Origin: Reticulascus tulasneorum
Lineage: Eukaryota; Ascomycota; Sordariomycetes; Glomerellales; Reticulascaceae
Direction: 5' to 3'
Length of the DNA: 64,000 nt
Assembly: GCA_001557505.1 (NCBI GenBank)
Contig: LSAX01000009.1
Location: 620,001-684,000, forward strand
Shown here: piece by piece, positions 22,746-35,900 of the stretch
How positions within the stretch are numbered: position 1 is the stretch's first letter
Layout: every line of letters starts with the position of its first letter
The notes under the pieces: generated by a model
Told to the model about the DNA's origin: nothing
Databases searched by the model: none
What the model saw: the letters and a program-made list of their open reading frames with translations, nothing else
Translations under genes and position numbers: made by a program

Positions 22746-25466
22746 CTTTCGTCTGACCCGAGGATTGAGTGTGATAAAGTTTTCTTGCGCAACTCCAAGA
22801 TTGCTGGAAAAGGGCTAAACATGGGAATGCGTGCATTTATATTTCACCGAATCCCGTATTAGCCCTTTGGCTGAATGGAGCAGTGGAGATGTTTCGGGAA
22901 CTTGGTTTCCGTATCTGCTACTGCAATAGGCAAGTAACATGATGGTCTAAATGCATGGGCTAATTCGTGGATTCACATCAAGGACGGCGTGACGGGCCGC
23001 CTACTCACGAGCGGTTCTGGGAGAGGCAGTTGAATCATCCGAGGGCATTCAACTCCATCGGCCATTAAAGGCTTCATAAATGGTCGACAAGCCTCAAGGT
23101 ATTTGACGACTAACTACAAATAGCAGCTGTAAAGACATATCCAGTCCTGTTCTTATGTTAGCACGTGGGTTCCAAATACCAAACGGTGGTTCACACCCGA
23201 CTCCGCATCCGGCGCATGGGGCTACCCCTGGCCAACATCGCTATTACAAGTGTATAGAATCAATGATCCTAGGAATTCACGGCCCCCACCTCCATATTTC
23301 GATTGTTAATGCATCACATTGCATGGTAGAGGGGCATATGCCTGTTAGTTAAGATCATAGCTACTGAACTACTTGGCATGAATTTAATATGGTGAAAGCT
23401 AGCATCGCGTGAGAGACTCTTATCGGTTTGTTTGGTTGTGTCTGGTGAGCGTATATGTCTTTTGACGTTCTCTGCCGACTGGGACACGATGTGTCTTGAG
23501 GAGGTTGTATCTCGTACCTTCACTCTGGGACTACGACCGTGTCGGCTTCGATTAACTCCGAAAGAGAACGTGCGTGGAGCATGGGAGTGATTATGATCTG
23601 CATATCCAGGGGAAGCTCGGACCCTAAGAGGCATCCCTAGACCGTAGGCAAGGTCGTAGTATCCATACCTCTATTCGACTTAGATCAAAATCTGTATCCA
23701 ATTAACTTTGGGTGGCAGAGTCCGGAGAATTTACAATAAGCACCCGGGCGAGACTCGTATGCCTCAATCTCACCGACACAAAGAACAGTCTGAAACATTT
23801 CTCAAGGACGTAGGTATTTACAGCAGACTTGGATGGAACTGCTGCAGGCTCGGTAAATTGTTTTTTAGAATATGTGTATCTAAACTATAGTTAAAGCTCT
23901 GATTCTATGAGATCATGAGGCCTGTAAATGCTCCTTTGTAAGATCATGATGATATATCATTCAGAGATGGCAGCTCATCGGAGCCTTGAGCAGTTCCAAC
24001 AGAGATGCCATCGTACCCTACCACCATGACGACTTTCTCAGCCCCGCATTCATCCACAATACCTAAAGTTTGGTTGCCCGTGCCGCCGTGAGGGCGGGTC
24101 TGTGCCTCAATTCGACAATCGCTCACCTTCCACACCAAACCATAACGGGCAGCTCGTTCGTGAGCTCCATCTTGCTGAGAAGTCATATTGACAACCTCCT
24201 CCAGTACAGAACCTTTAGGCGTCTTATGCAAGCGAAAAGGATAACTGCGTGCAGCGGACCAGACCTGCCTAACTTTGTTGCTGCGCCTCTGCATACCGCA
24301 TAGCTCATGTTAACACCGGCCGCCCGACTATCGGAGGCAGCATCAACTGCCGGTGAATACGAACTGTTACATGGTGTGTGAGCTATAGCCAGGGGTAACA
24401 GACCTTGTCGGAACACATCAGGATGGACTGAGGCTCGTAATGGCAGACTTCAACCCTATTGGCCCCCCCATATTTCAAGTTCAAGGCTTATCGGGAAGGA
24501 AACTAAAAACATGGTACATAGCTTGACTAAGAATGCTTGTTGCTTTTACAGCAATGTGCGGGCTTGATAGTTACAAGCCAGTGAGGGTTGCTATTGCCTC
24601 GCATGGATGGATATCAGAGGAGACATAGCGCATTGGCAGTGTAGAATCCATAATGTATCAGCCTGCTAGGATTTCAGCACCATTAGATGACAGACATCGC
24701 AAAGGACACTGACCTTCGTCGATGTGTCAGACCCGGACCTGTTTTCGGGCCCGGCCCGGGACTTGACCACAATCAGGGTTGGGAATAAGGGAAACCCCTT
24801 CGACAGAAACCGTTGCTAATATAGTTTGGCGACGCGGATGTTGACGGAAGCGGAAGGGAGGAAGATTCGGGGATCTGTCTTGTGTCTACAGCACCCGGGT
24901 GGATGTCTCGTTAAGCCCCCAAACGAGATGCTCCCTCCATCCCGCGTCTATTCCCGCCATCCTTATTACGAGTTAAAGAATTCACAACACCATGAAGAGA
25001 ATCTCAGCGAGGTCATGGTCAAAGACTGAAAGGTCAGGGGGGGGACGACATGCCATATTATTACCTTGCTGCTGGTGTGCGATGGGTGCTGAGGGGGATG
25101 GTGACGAATCCACGTACTTCGACGTTCAAAGATGAGCGTTAAGGTTTGGAAAGTTTCGGAGCCTTTTGATCACGGGTCTAAAAGAGTGTAATTCAAATGT
25201 TATGGGCAACATGAAATGGAGAAATGAGGTTTATATGCGAGTCCATTCACGAAGTGGCCTCTGAGCGTATGAATTCACTTCCTCCCGAGATATCTTCTAC
25301 AATCGTAGCCGAGTGGTCTAATATACATCCTAGCAATTTACGTGTTGGAAGATCAACAGACTGTCGCACCAGTTGAGCCGCAGATGCAAGCCGTTCTCTG
25401 AAGTCAACCACACGGCAGCTAACTGCTCAGCGTAACATGGCTGGGTACGTCGTTTTTGCCGGTTGC
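22746..25466. other. Long intergenic stretch, no certain gene
   Basis: About 2.7 kb upstream of subtilase 1. A minus-strand frame at 23944-24294 reads like protein (RYGLVWKVSDCRIEAQ ... GAEKVVMVVGYDG) and could be part of a small secreted protein, possibly with an intron around 24070-24130. I recognise no family and find no convincing start. A GC-rich near-palindrome (CGGGCCCGGCCCGGG) lies near 24748-24762. Otherwise stops occur in all frames. Confidence 0.35.
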
Positions 25467-26063
25467 TTACCTCCTCCTACGGCCATTTCCTCGCCTCGTA
25501 ACACCCATGACCTCATCCAGCATCATCCAGAATAACATGGCCTTAATATTCACCCACGCCCAATCCTTCGTCGACTGAGGCGTCGCGTGCCATCCAAGAA
25601 CCCACAAGCCCGCAATAGCACCAACCACAATGCTCCTTCGCAGAATCTCGCTGGGGCCAAACTCGGCCAGGCAGAGAAGCATGCCCTCGCACAACGCATA
25701 TGGCCAATAGTTGTCGGGGTGCCACACGAACGCAACATCGTGCCCTTTCTGGACCCTGCCGTCGCGGATGACGGTGCTGCTGGGGCCGGGAATCATGATA
25801 GCCAGGGCCGACTTGACAGATGCGATGCGCCATTGAAAGTAGCACGCGCAAATGAGAACTATGCCCGCGCCCATGCGGTCGATGAAGAAGCTGCCTTGGA
25901 TGTCGACGACCCAGGAAATGGGAGTGAAGGGCGTGGCGGCGGAGTAGAGGAGAACGATGAGAGCGACGGAAGAGAGTTGGCGAAGGAGAACATTGCTAGT
26001 TCCAGGTGGCTCGCGGTATGAATATGTGGAACCGGGGTCCCGAGTGTAGGTTCCTCTTGACAT
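25467..26063 (-). CDS. Hypothetical four-helix membrane protein
   Basis: Not recognised. As drawn from the ATG at 26063 it is 198 aa, with four hydrophobic stretches: VLLRQLSSVALIVLLYSAA; MGAGIVLICACYFQW; YALCEGMLLCLAEF; IVVGAIAGLWVLGW, plus a final WVNIKAMLFWMML. The tail is very basic (RRGNGRRRR). The frame stays open 33 codons upstream of this ATG without another ATG, so a 5' exon may be missing. The charge pattern (basic C-terminus, polar N-terminus) suggests a small plasma- or endomembrane protein. No catalytic motif is seen. It lies between two secreted-protease genes, but no functional link can be shown. Confidence 0.5.
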   Translation of the reverse strand: MSRGTYTRDPGSTYSYREPPGTSNVLLRQLSSVALIVLLYSAATPFTPISWVVDIQGSFFIDRMGAGIVLICACYFQWRIASVKSALAIMIPGPSSTVIRDGRVQKGHDVAFVWHPDNYWPYALCEGMLLCLAEFGPSEILRRSIVVGAIAGLWVLGWHATPQSTKDWAWVNIKAMLFWMMLDEVMGVTRRGNGRRRR

Positions 26064-26735
26064 TGTGACGTTTGAAGAAGTGTTCGACAGAATGGGTTGG
26101 GATCCTCGAGGACTTCGCGGGGCACTAGGCTGTTTGACAGGGTTGAACGAGACGAGACCCAACAGCTTGCACGCCTGTTATTAGTGCTGGGCGAGATGTT
26201 GCATCAACGCACTTCACAGAAATGAGAGCAAAAGCAAACAAATTCTGAATTTGGTGTTCTGGAGTTTCCTGCTTGTTTATAAAGGATCCATGCCGCGGGG
26301 GCTGGTGCCTAACTTTTCACGTTTGCACCGTGCCCTCTCCAGGGGGTGTTCATCACAGTTACACGCAAATCCCATGGCGTCGCCAACGGGCCGCAGCCAC
26401 CCAATCCTTAGCAGTTGGTACTTGTGTTATGCTACGCCACAATCAATTCCTTCTTGAGCCATTTTGGATCTAAAATTAGGGCTCCATTTGGTGAACCAAC
26501 ACAGTCTGTTGGTTTCAGAACCGATTTCTTCGACGCCAATACGGGCAATTTGGCTGGTTCTGGTGTACGAAGTTGGTCCGTTTAGATCTGTGCGGAAATG
26601 TGGCGGAATCGATTGGACATCACGAAATCCGTCAGCAGGCATCACGGTTCCCACCTCCGCACCCTGCACAGGAATCGGATGACTGGTCTGTTTTTGTTCA
26701 CAACACGCTGAGCTGCTATTAGCTAGTCTAGCAGC
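26064..26735. other. Intergenic, no gene recognised
   Basis: About 670 bp. Short plus-strand frames at 26251-26682 lack motifs. The first ~100 bp on the right of the membrane-protein gene are open in its frame and may be coding. No repeat seen. Confidence 0.4.
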
Positions 26736-29000
26736 TCATATAATACCTGCCAGAAGAGTCACCGCAGTGCCGACCACGATAACAGTAATCAAGCTCCCAC
26801 CGTCTCTCAGCGACACAGCAGCGCTTTCGCCGGCAAAGAATTTTCTCGGCACGTCACCTGGACCCGGCGCCCAAGTGTAATTCGTGGCGACAAGTGAAGT
26901 CCATTCCGGTGTCAAGGTTCCCATCGTGCCATTTTCATGAACTGTCGATCCCGGCACGCACTTGCCCCCATTCCACCTCACGTCTGCAACAGCCTCCCAC
27001 AGCCTCGTCATATTTGTCAGGGTGTCCCAGGTGTAGAATAGACGGCAATTTGCAGCCTCGTACAGAAACTGCACCGGTATGCCGAAGGTATCATTCTTGA
27101 GATGTGAGTTCCCCATGTTAACCAAGCACTCCGAGTAACCCGCTCGACCTCGGATTGGTGCCTGGCTTTCCTTGAACGGTGTGATGTCAACATTTTCCGG
27201 GGGATCAGTGTCGTACAGCATACTATATGTATACTGTGCCTCCCACAGGCTACTAACTGGCCCGCCTTTGGTTCCTCCAATAGCTTGCATTGGTGTCTCC
27301 ATGGGGCGACCACCTAACGCGACGGTGGCAACACCATAATGACGGGACATGAGGCCGACCAAGATAGCACATGCGGAGCTACATTGCCCGTCTGTGAGGA
27401 TGACCATATTCCCTGGGTCAAACCACTGTTCCTGCAAATAAGGATTACCTTCGGATATGACATCACTAGGATGTGATGTCCTAGTGAAGCTATCCCCGAG
27501 CATCAACTCAGGCCCAAACATTTGTTCAAATGATGTGAAGTTCCCAAACTCGGCATTCCGGAACGTCTCCGTGCTAAATGGCCAGGTGAAAGAGTTTCCC
27601 GTGGCTTCGAGAGATGTGCCCAACCAATGTAGAGCTGGGTGTGCTCGGGCTCGCATCCCCATCCAGAACTCCTGCTTCGGCATCAATGACAAGAAGATGA
27701 GCACAAGATGGGCAATAGTGCCACCTCCATTGCCTTGCAGATCTAGAATAAGTCTTGTTTTGCCTGAAGCCCTGCTCGCTTCGACGAATTCCGTCAGGAC
27801 TCGTATGGTATCATCAATATCCTCCGGTATGCCGGTATCACCGTTTGGGCTGATGAACTGATTCACTACCAGCACAGCTGTTTGGTCTAGCAGCAGCGAG
27901 TTGAAGAAATAACCGCTTATGAAGTTGTCCATGTGCTTCACGACAGGGTCAGGATATCCAACGAGATCTGGACGGAAGCCAGGACTCCACGAGGGTGATT
28001 CTGGTTCATCAGAGGCTGGTATTTCCACCTGTTCATGCAGTTCAGAACCAGAACCGATACCGGAAAAGTTCCCCACGATGAATGCTTTGTTGGAGAATCC
28101 AATGATAGTGCCATTTGAGAACTCTACCGATGTCTCGTCCGGTAAGTTCGTGTGCACGTACTGGCTGGCCCAGGGTGTAAGATGAGAATTCGATAACGCT
28201 GCACTGAATAATTGGGCGTTGTAGCTGGCATCGGGATCATGATATGCGGCGTTATCTATAGCCCGTTGTTGTAGCCACTCGGTAATTGGAACCGAGTCGA
28301 GGGCCGCAACATCTGACGCAAGGTATCCTTGTCTTAAACTCTGTTCGTAATCCGCTACCCTTGTGTTAGTATCTGTCTGCTGTTAAATAGACTATGAGTC
28401 ATCTTACCATAAAGATAAACTTTAGGAATACTGAGACTGTCGTTCGATATGGAGACGAATTCAGCAGCCAGTGTGAAATTAAACAGGCTCAGCAGCGCGG
28501 GGACATAGTTCAAGTGTCCATCGCGAGGTTTGACATTGATGAGCCTGTAGATATCGATTACAAAGTCGTATTGAGAGCCATACGCACCCTCTTGGAGATT
28601 TCTTGAGATATTCTGAAGACCACCAAAAATGTCGACTCCTGCAACCAGGTAGCCTTGTGGAGGATCTGGGAGGAGCTTGATGGTGCTTTGAAATTCAAGC
28701 CAAGGGCCAAGGTATTTTATCAAGGCGAGGTCTCTTTCAGTGGCCACGGGAATGGACCGGAGGCATTCGTACGCTAGTGATGGTTTCACAAAGGCCGATT
28801 CTTCAAGAGTCAGCTTCCTCATCTTCAAGATTGCATTAAGTGTGTAACGGCATCATACCTGTCTCATTCCTGTCGGCAAAAGACTCAAGAGTACTGCTAA
28901 TCCGAGCACAAGGATCTTCGCTACTTTGTCGTCTTGGAAGTCCAGCAGCCAGGGTCGCGAGGAAAAGGACCCAAGCCAGATCCGAAGCCTTCCTGAGCAT
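26736..29000 (-). CDS. Secreted S41-family (CPAF/tail-specific-like) serine protease, likely GPI-anchored
   Basis: Predicted 717 aa. Exons 29000-28859, 28800-28408 and 28354-26736; both introns (58 and 53 bp) keep phase. Signal peptide MLRKASDLAWVLFLATLAAG, then DPCARISSTLESF, then the N-terminal domain found in fungal S41 proteins (ESAFVKPSLAYECLRSIP). The protease core includes TRLILDLQGNGGG and the nucleophile region ILTDGQCSSACAILVGLM, where the Ser after Cys-Ser matches the S41 catalytic serine. Ten or more N-glycosylation sites are present. The last 20 residues are hydrophobic (GSLITVIVVGTAVTLLAG) after a small-residue stretch, typical of GPI attachment. It likely acts at the cell surface on peptides. 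It lies between the two subtilases on the same strand. Confidence 0.87.
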
Positions 29001-29983
29001 TGTCGAGACGCAAATATCAGTGTTCACGCTCTTAATTTGACGACCATTTAACCCTAGCGCTTCCGTGCGGTTAGCAGTATCTTCTTATCTCTCCAGAATA
29101 TTGGAGCAATCGGTCTGAGTCAAACTTCATGGGATTCTTGAGTATTGTAGGCAGCAAACATCCTTGGAACTTGGAAAGACATCATGGTGGTACATTACAT
29201 CGCGGGATGCGGAGATGAGCCAGACAACGCTTTCGTCGATATTGACCAGTACGGAGCCCTGAAAGCTGCATGTTGGTTCGAAAATTAATTTCTGATGAGA
29301 CCCCAGGTCTAGTGGGCGGAGCAGCGGCGTAGCCAGCCTAATGCCTGTTTGTGTTACATTGCAGGCAGCATCGCGTGCATCGCATGCATCAAAGCGGCAC
29401 AGCGACGCCCGAGCATTGCTACGCGTACTCAGCACGTGTCAGCTATCGTATCAATATCTCTACGAGGCTTTAGGTTCTCTAAGATAAATCTGGCAGAAAG
29501 GAAAAGGTGGTTATATTGAAGTTTTTCGTAGTTTATGGCCCAACTCCATTTTACATTCTAAGCTCTTTTTTTGCGAACAAATTAAATATCAATCTGCATA
29601 TTATGTGAGAGCCTGAACTGTAACCTCATGCTAGGTACGTGCATCGACAGTTATCAGGTCATGGGAAGAGATTTAGATTGACATCCCGTGTCCAGTTTCG
29701 ACATTTGTGAGGTCTCAAACTTATACTAACATCGTCATTGATTGGCTTCAAGAGGCCAGCATCCGAAATGTGTTGGCTCTCGTGGATATTTGAAACCGTC
29801 AGCAATACACCGCGTTCCTGGTTCCTGAAATAAACCCCAAATGCTTATTATTTTGACTTCTCAGGAGGAGAATGTTTAGGGACTTAATCTATCATGCTAG
29901 TGATCTGTCTGAATTCAGAGGTATTCCCCCAAAGAGACAAATTCTGCCCACCGCTTCCAGGCCAGTTGACATCTGAATCCAAG
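29001..29983. other. Intergenic, no certain gene
   Basis: About 980 bp between the start of the S41 gene and the end of the Clr5-TPR gene. A 102-codon minus-strand frame (29127-29435) has no recognisable motif and a weak start. The stretch near 29500-29640 is AT-rich. Confidence 0.4.
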
Positions 29984-32299
29984 CTATACTTCCCCGACTG
30001 TCAGATTGCCCGCCCACTTGTGTAGCATAGCGTGGGAGCTCACTGTGTCCGGATGATATGGGCCCAGGACATTCTTCTGGCTTCGAAGACAATCCCCCAT
30101 CAAGGATATGGCATCGCCATGACGACCTAGGTTGTACCTAATACAAGCAAGAATACGGTTTCCGAATAACGTGTTGGGGTGCTCCTCTCCCAACACTCTC
30201 TTGCTCGCCTCCAATACTGATAGCTGTAACGACTCAGCCTCCTCAAATCGGCCTTGCTGATTATACGTTGTTGCTAGATTGCACATGCAGAATAGCGTGT
30301 CGGGGTGCTCCTCTCCTAGCACTCTCTTTCTCGCCTCTAATACGAATGTCAGTAGCGATTCGGCCTCCTTAATTCGGCCTTGTTTGCTATACGTAATTGC
30401 TAGATTGCCCATGCTAAATAGCGTCTTGGGGTGCTCCTCTCCTAATATTCTCTTTCTCGTTTCTAATACCAATATCCCTAACGATTCGGCCTCCTTAAAT
30501 CGGCCTTGCTGATTATACGTTGTTGCTAGATTGCACATGCAGAATAGCGTGTCGGGGTGCTCCTCTCCTAGCATTCTCTTTATCGCGTCGAAGACTAACA
30601 TCTGTAGTGGCTCGGCCTCCTCAAATCGGCCTTGTTTGCTATACGTTGCTGCTAGATTGCTCATGCAGAATAGCGTCTCGGGGTGCTCCTCTCCCAACAC
30701 TCTCTTGCTCGCCTCTAATACTGATAGCTGTAACGACTCAGCCTCCTCAAATCGGCCTTGTGCCCAGTATATATTCGCCAGATTATCCTGAGATCCAAGC
30801 GTGTCTGGGTGTTCCTCTCCTAATTCCTTCAAACAAATCCCAAGGCCTTTCACTTGTAGTTCCTCGGCCTCCTTATGTCGACCTTGATCACTATATATTC
30901 TTGATAGGTCTTTCATAATTCTCAGCGTCTCTGGATGGTCAAGCGCAAGTAAGCGTGTGAGAGTTTCGTAAGCCCTTCGATAAAATCTTTCGGCCACCTG
31001 AAAATGTCCTTGTCGGTATAGGATGTTTCCGAGTAGTCTGAGCGAGTTGGCTGTCTGCCTATTGTTGTCTCCATTCCATTTACGGCAGGCAGACACCAGC
31101 TTTCGAGACACCTCTTCTGCAGATCGGTATCGACCTTGATCTACAAGCAAGGTGCCTAATTCCTCTAACGTGTCCAGGGTTTCCGGTTGATCTTCTCCAT
31201 GCTGTTTCTGTAACGCAACCAGCTGATGTCTCAGTTGCACCTCGTCGGAATGTCTGTACCTCGAAGGTGTTGGCGGTGGAAACTGCGGTTCGGAGCACTC
31301 CCCGTGATGCAAGTTTGGTGAAGGATCCCAGGTGGCAACGGGATGGCTCGGTCCCGGACTTTGCCCCTGAAACCTACTGCTGTTTGATAATTCGACTGTC
31401 AAGATAGACATTGCTGGAGTGGCGGGCATGTATCTCGGAGTAGACGTCGGTGCTTCAGCTCCAAACTCCGGGTTCTCGACATGGCTTGCTGGAGTATTGG
31501 CTGCAGAACCATCACCGAATGGTGTCCAGCAAGTGATGACTTTCGGTGTATCTTCGATCGTCAGCGTCGGTTGGCATCATGTGGCACGCAGAGAAGGTGG
31601 TTATCCTTTACCTCCATCAGAGGGCGGAACAGTAAGCATTTCGGTCGGACTTTTGTTTCGCTCCGCCCAACGGTCAATCTTTTCTGGTGGCACAATTTCA
31701 TTCCTTACCCTGAAGAGTAGATCTGGTTTGTTTGTCTCTTTGAGCCTTCGTTTCTGCCGTTTCCGGAAGATGGCCTCCATTTCCTCTTTTTTAACGTTTT
31801 TTCCCAGGCCCCATTTTTCAAGTTGGGTCTTGTATTGTCTTTCGCTTCTCAAGTCAGCTCATGTAAGCATCGATATGAAGAGACTAACGTACGTAGCCTC
31901 AAGCTTGAATTCCTCGTTTACTTGGGCCCTAACCTGTGAAATTGTTTGGTCCAGCGTGATATGAAGCTCAATAATGCAAGCCTTGGCCGGCTCCCATTTG
32001 TCTGCTTTCAGAGTCGGAGCCTTACGCTTCCGTTTCCTAGTCGGCGGTGGCAGCATTGGCGGAGGATCAGTAGTGTCTCGAGCGAGTTCAGCACTAGTCC
32101 TCATGTCGTTGAATTCGAACTGAAGATGATGTTCATCGCCTAAGGGATAATCAGCAAAGAGCTCATTATAATTGCCGTGAGGTTGTTCGTGTATAGGTAG
32201 ATCCGGGAGTTGAATATCGAAATCGGGAAGATCTTGTTCAGGAAACCATCCATGATCTAGAGCGATCTCATTCATACTCGTTGCAGGTGCATGGGCCAT
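29984..32299 (-). CDS. Clr5-domain protein with C-terminal TPR array
   Basis: Predicted 736 aa. Exons 32299-31893, 31847-31612 and 31551-29984; the introns (45 and 60 bp) both restore phase. Order: acidic N-terminus, a basic nuclear-type patch (PPTRKRKRKAP), then a Clr5 domain split by the first intron (KWEPAKACIIELHITLDQTI ... ATSERQYKTQLEKWGLGKNV). A linker and about ten 42-residue tetratricopeptide repeats of the kinesin-light-chain kind follow (unit: G-EHPDTLFCMCNLATTYNQQG). Clr5 domains are fungal N-terminal modules thought to bind nucleic acid or recruit partners. TPR arrays with near-identical units are typical of fungal NLR-type receptors and signalling scaffolds. No NACHT/NB-ARC domain is present, so this would be an adaptor or a truncated receptor-like protein. 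It lies 635 bp from the end of subtilase 2. Confidence 0.85.
30160..30830 (-). repeat. Near-identical 126-bp tandem TPR units
   Basis: The plus-strand marker GGGGTGCTCCTCTCC recurs at 30176, 30302, 30428, 30554 and 30680, and in altered form near 30806, exactly 126 bp apart. Each unit codes one 42-residue TPR. The middle copies differ at only a few positions, many in codons for surface residues, whereas the outer repeats (30880-31200) are more diverged. Confidence 0.9.
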
Positions 32300-32934
32300 T
32301 GCGAGAATTAATTCAGTAACAAGCAGATTTTGTCGGGGATTCGATTGCTGGGGCGGATGCGACGCATTATGAATAGGCCGGCGAGCACGAAGCTCTTGCT
32401 TGATTGGACACTCAAAAGTACAATTCTGCTACCATCAACCAGCTTGTGACAAAAGAGGCAAGGGGCAGCCAGTCTGTGCTCTGGTACATGACCACCCCAC
32501 CACCAACCGGAATACGACGCCCGACGCTCAACTTGGTAGCTAGTTACGGGAATATTCAAGTCAACTCTGTAGTGGATATGAAGTAAAATATGTAGGAAAA
32601 TCCTGTCAAGTCTGATGCTGCCTTCTAATTAGGTAATTACTTGCTTAGCACAACTCGTCTGCAATGCCAAAACAACCACCATCCTTCCTTGTCACCAACA
32701 ACCCAACTTCCTGCCTGACCCATGAGGCAGACCATTTGTGGCGTTGGGCTGCGAAGCAACCAGCCCCGAAAAATAAACATGGCCTGTGAGTCGCACAAGC
32801 TGATTGTACTTTTGCAAACGAATCAAAAGCCCAGGATCAAGTACCTGTGTAGTTGAGCCGATAAGACTCGGAAGCCGACCCCTGAATCGATTGCTCCATT
32901 CTCCCCCTTCTTCTTCAGTCCCAGTCCTCTGCAA
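32300..32934. other. Intergenic between subtilase 2 and the Clr5-TPR gene
   Basis: About 635 bp; the 3' end of the subtilase 2 gene lies at the right and the start of the Clr5-TPR gene at the left. No gene motif seen. Should include the Clr5-TPR promoter. Confidence 0.5.
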
Positions 32935-35900
32935 TTACGGTCCGGACTGTCCCACTGGTAACACCGTGATCTGGGGCGTTTTCCAGATATCCCAGTTATC
33001 TGAATGCTCCGGCACGCCAAACGGAATGAGTGCCGCGAATCTTATGCTATACACGAGGTGTTGTCTCAGCTAAATCGTACGCAGCACTTGCAGGGTAAGC
33101 GGGAGGGGAAGACATACGTGTAGACTCCTGGGGTTATCTGTGACCCGTTGGCAAATTTTCCAAACCACAAATATTGATGTTGGAAGCCGGACCAAGCCCT
33201 GCCCGTGCGGAAGACGTCCCGCACTGGGAATGGCAGCACCATGTCCGTGTCGTCTTGCGAACCATCAAACCCCCAGCCGCTACCATAGGCATAGTAGGTG
33301 GCCGAACCGAGATAGCCGTTTTCACCGACAACAGGCGGGTAGGTCCACCGATTCTCCTTCCAGTTGGGCTCATATATCTATCAAAGCCGCATATTAGTAT
33401 GTAGCCCTCCAAGACGAAGACGGCCGGCATAGGGCGCGCTTTGTTGGCGAAGACACTTACATCCCAGCGTATCTCCTTTGTTCCCCATCTGTTCTCGATT
33501 ATGACCTTGGGGAAGTCCTGCGAATACCAGCTCGTGTTGAATGAGTAGCTGTTCGGCGCATTAGTCTCCAACTCCCGATAGCTTATTAAGAAAGGGCTGG
33601 GCCGCAAATCTCTGCAAGGGTACTCACCGGTGGTGAGTATCAATGTCGTTTCGACCAACTCCTGCTTGCTGGAATGGCGTTGTGTCTGAGAAAAACGCCC
33701 CTCTCATGTTTTTCTTGAGATCGAAAGCCGCGCCTGGAAACGGAGGAAAGGTGTGGATTAGCAGAAGCTCAAATGTAAAAGAAGATTTCAGATGCTTACC
33801 CATATATGGAACTGAGAGTTCTTCCCCATTGCTGCCGGAAATGAGAATCTTGCCGCTGTATACAGGAAGACGGGATGCGTCCAGGCCTTTGGGATAGTCG
33901 AAGTTGAACTTGGCTTTCTTCGTCTCTCCTGGCTTCACTGTGAAAGTTCCTGACGGGAACGACACGTTTGGCACCATGGTGATAGGCTGGAGCTCGAAAT
34001 ACGCGGAGAGAGAGTTCGCATACGCCGACTGCGCCTCGAACCCTCCTGCGGGCTGGAGGCTGAATTTGTACGTGATGGCCGTCTTCCCGTTGTTCGTAAT
34101 ATCAACAGGATGATACCGGCTGAAGTGCGCAGTGTCGTTCAACGCGATGATGTCAAACGCAAGAGACGTGCTGTAGTTGAGCAGCTTCATGGCTTGGATC
34201 ATGCCGGCACCAACCTGTGGCACAGGCGCCCAGTATCCGTAGTTGATCGGTTCATTCTCCGGGGCTACCACCTGCCACGGCACAGCACCGCCGCTGGATA
34301 CAATGCGCCGCATGAGGTCTTTGGCAAAGCCTGGAGGGTTGGCCTTGCGGCCGCCAAACTTCCCAATGTACAGCGCCGCGACTCCGGCCACATACGGGCA
34401 TGCCATACTCGTGCCGCTCAGGACCTCCCAGCCGTTGTTCAAGAATGTGCTATAGATGTGGCTGCCAGGAGCAGCAATATCCGGCTTGATTTCGAGCTCG
34501 AAAGTGCCGCCCCAGCTGGTGTACTGCGCAGGGATTCCACCAGCTGAATTGAAGACACCAACACTGCGGCCGTCTTGGGATGAGAAGTTGACCGTAACGC
34601 TGCCTCCGGCTTTGACTGTGGCAATGATAAGCTCACCGGCTTTGGCCTCAATCATCGCCATCTTCGGGTGTGTCGCGTCAGTCGAGCTAGTCGGCCAGGT
34701 GGTTTTCCTATCATCGTTATAGATAAGCAAGTATCTGGCACCAAACGCCTCCACGTTAGCTTGCTGGTCGGAGAACTGGCACTGGCCTCGCCGGACGAGC
34801 GCTATCCTTCCTCTAAGGTCTGGAGTGTCCTCAGGAAGCGGGCTACAGGCGTCGACCGGATTGTCACTGTCGAGCGACAACGGCAGAATAGGATACCACA
34901 CGTCATCCCAAAGATAGAATTCACCAGTCCACCGATCTTGCTGGGGCATGTAAGCCAAAGTGGTTACGTTGGTCTGGCCACCGACTGTAACGTAGGCTAT
35001 AAAGGGAATGGCGGGTAGCACGGTTGGGTCGATCGATGCGACAGCGAGAACGTCCTTGCCGGAAGAGCCAGAGCTGGCGAAGAAAGGCCCCCACTCGCCC
35101 AGATTTCCTGCGGAGATGGTTACAACTACTCCCTCTTGGACGAGGCGAGAGGCGACCAGTTGCCAGGCGCCTGAAGAGTAACCATTTACTCCGCCAATGC
35201 TTGCTGTAATGATGTCCGCCTAGTGGAAAGTTAGTTCTGATGTTCATTCCAGTTTGAAGGATTGGTTAGTGAATATGACGGTGGCTAATAATCAATAGAA
35301 GCTTTAATGAAGAGTTGCAATGAGGGGGAAAGGAAAGGGAGGTTTACGCCGTCATCATATGCCATAAGAAAAGCTTCGATCAGAGTGTCATCATCCACTT
35401 GACCCTGGAGCATCAATTTGTCAGTGCTTGTGCAGTTGTTTGTGGATAGAAGAATTCTCTCACCTCAGGTGTGAAAACCTTGTACGAGAGTAAGGTCGCG
35501 TCCGGAGCCACACCAGTGAAACTTCCGCTCGCGTTAGCAGGAATCTCGATGCACACTAGCAGCAGAAACTCACGTGTCTGTTTTACCCGCAATGATTCCA
35601 GCAACGTGAGTTCCATGTCCTGTGACATCGATGGGATCCTCATCGGGTTCCTTGGGAGCGTATGGCCAAACTATCATCATCATTATCTTGTTAGAATGCC
35701 ATTTCGAGTCGAGTAGTTTGTAAGAGAGGAGGCTTGCTTACGCCCGTCGCCAACAAGATCGTACCCGCCTGCAACCTTGAAGCCAGGTCCGAAGCCACCC
35801 CCAAGCTGCTCTTTGTCAGTTGTGCACAATTCAAAAGACATGGACAGGTCATACGGCCGGGTGATTGTAGTAAACCCCAGTGTCAACCATAGCGATGACG

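Noticed and set aside
23944..24416. Possible small secreted protein
   Set aside because: Some protein-like sequence, but no ATG with a signal peptide and no consistent exon structure; described in the intergenic entry only.
25587..26021. Plus-strand open frame opposite the small membrane protein
   Set aside because: The minus strand has clear membrane-helix coding with matching codon pattern; the plus frame is its shadow.
30160..30830. Regular repeats resembling a CRISPR array
   Set aside because: Spacing of 126 bp, no unique spacers, and the units translate cleanly as TPRs; the genome is eukaryotic.
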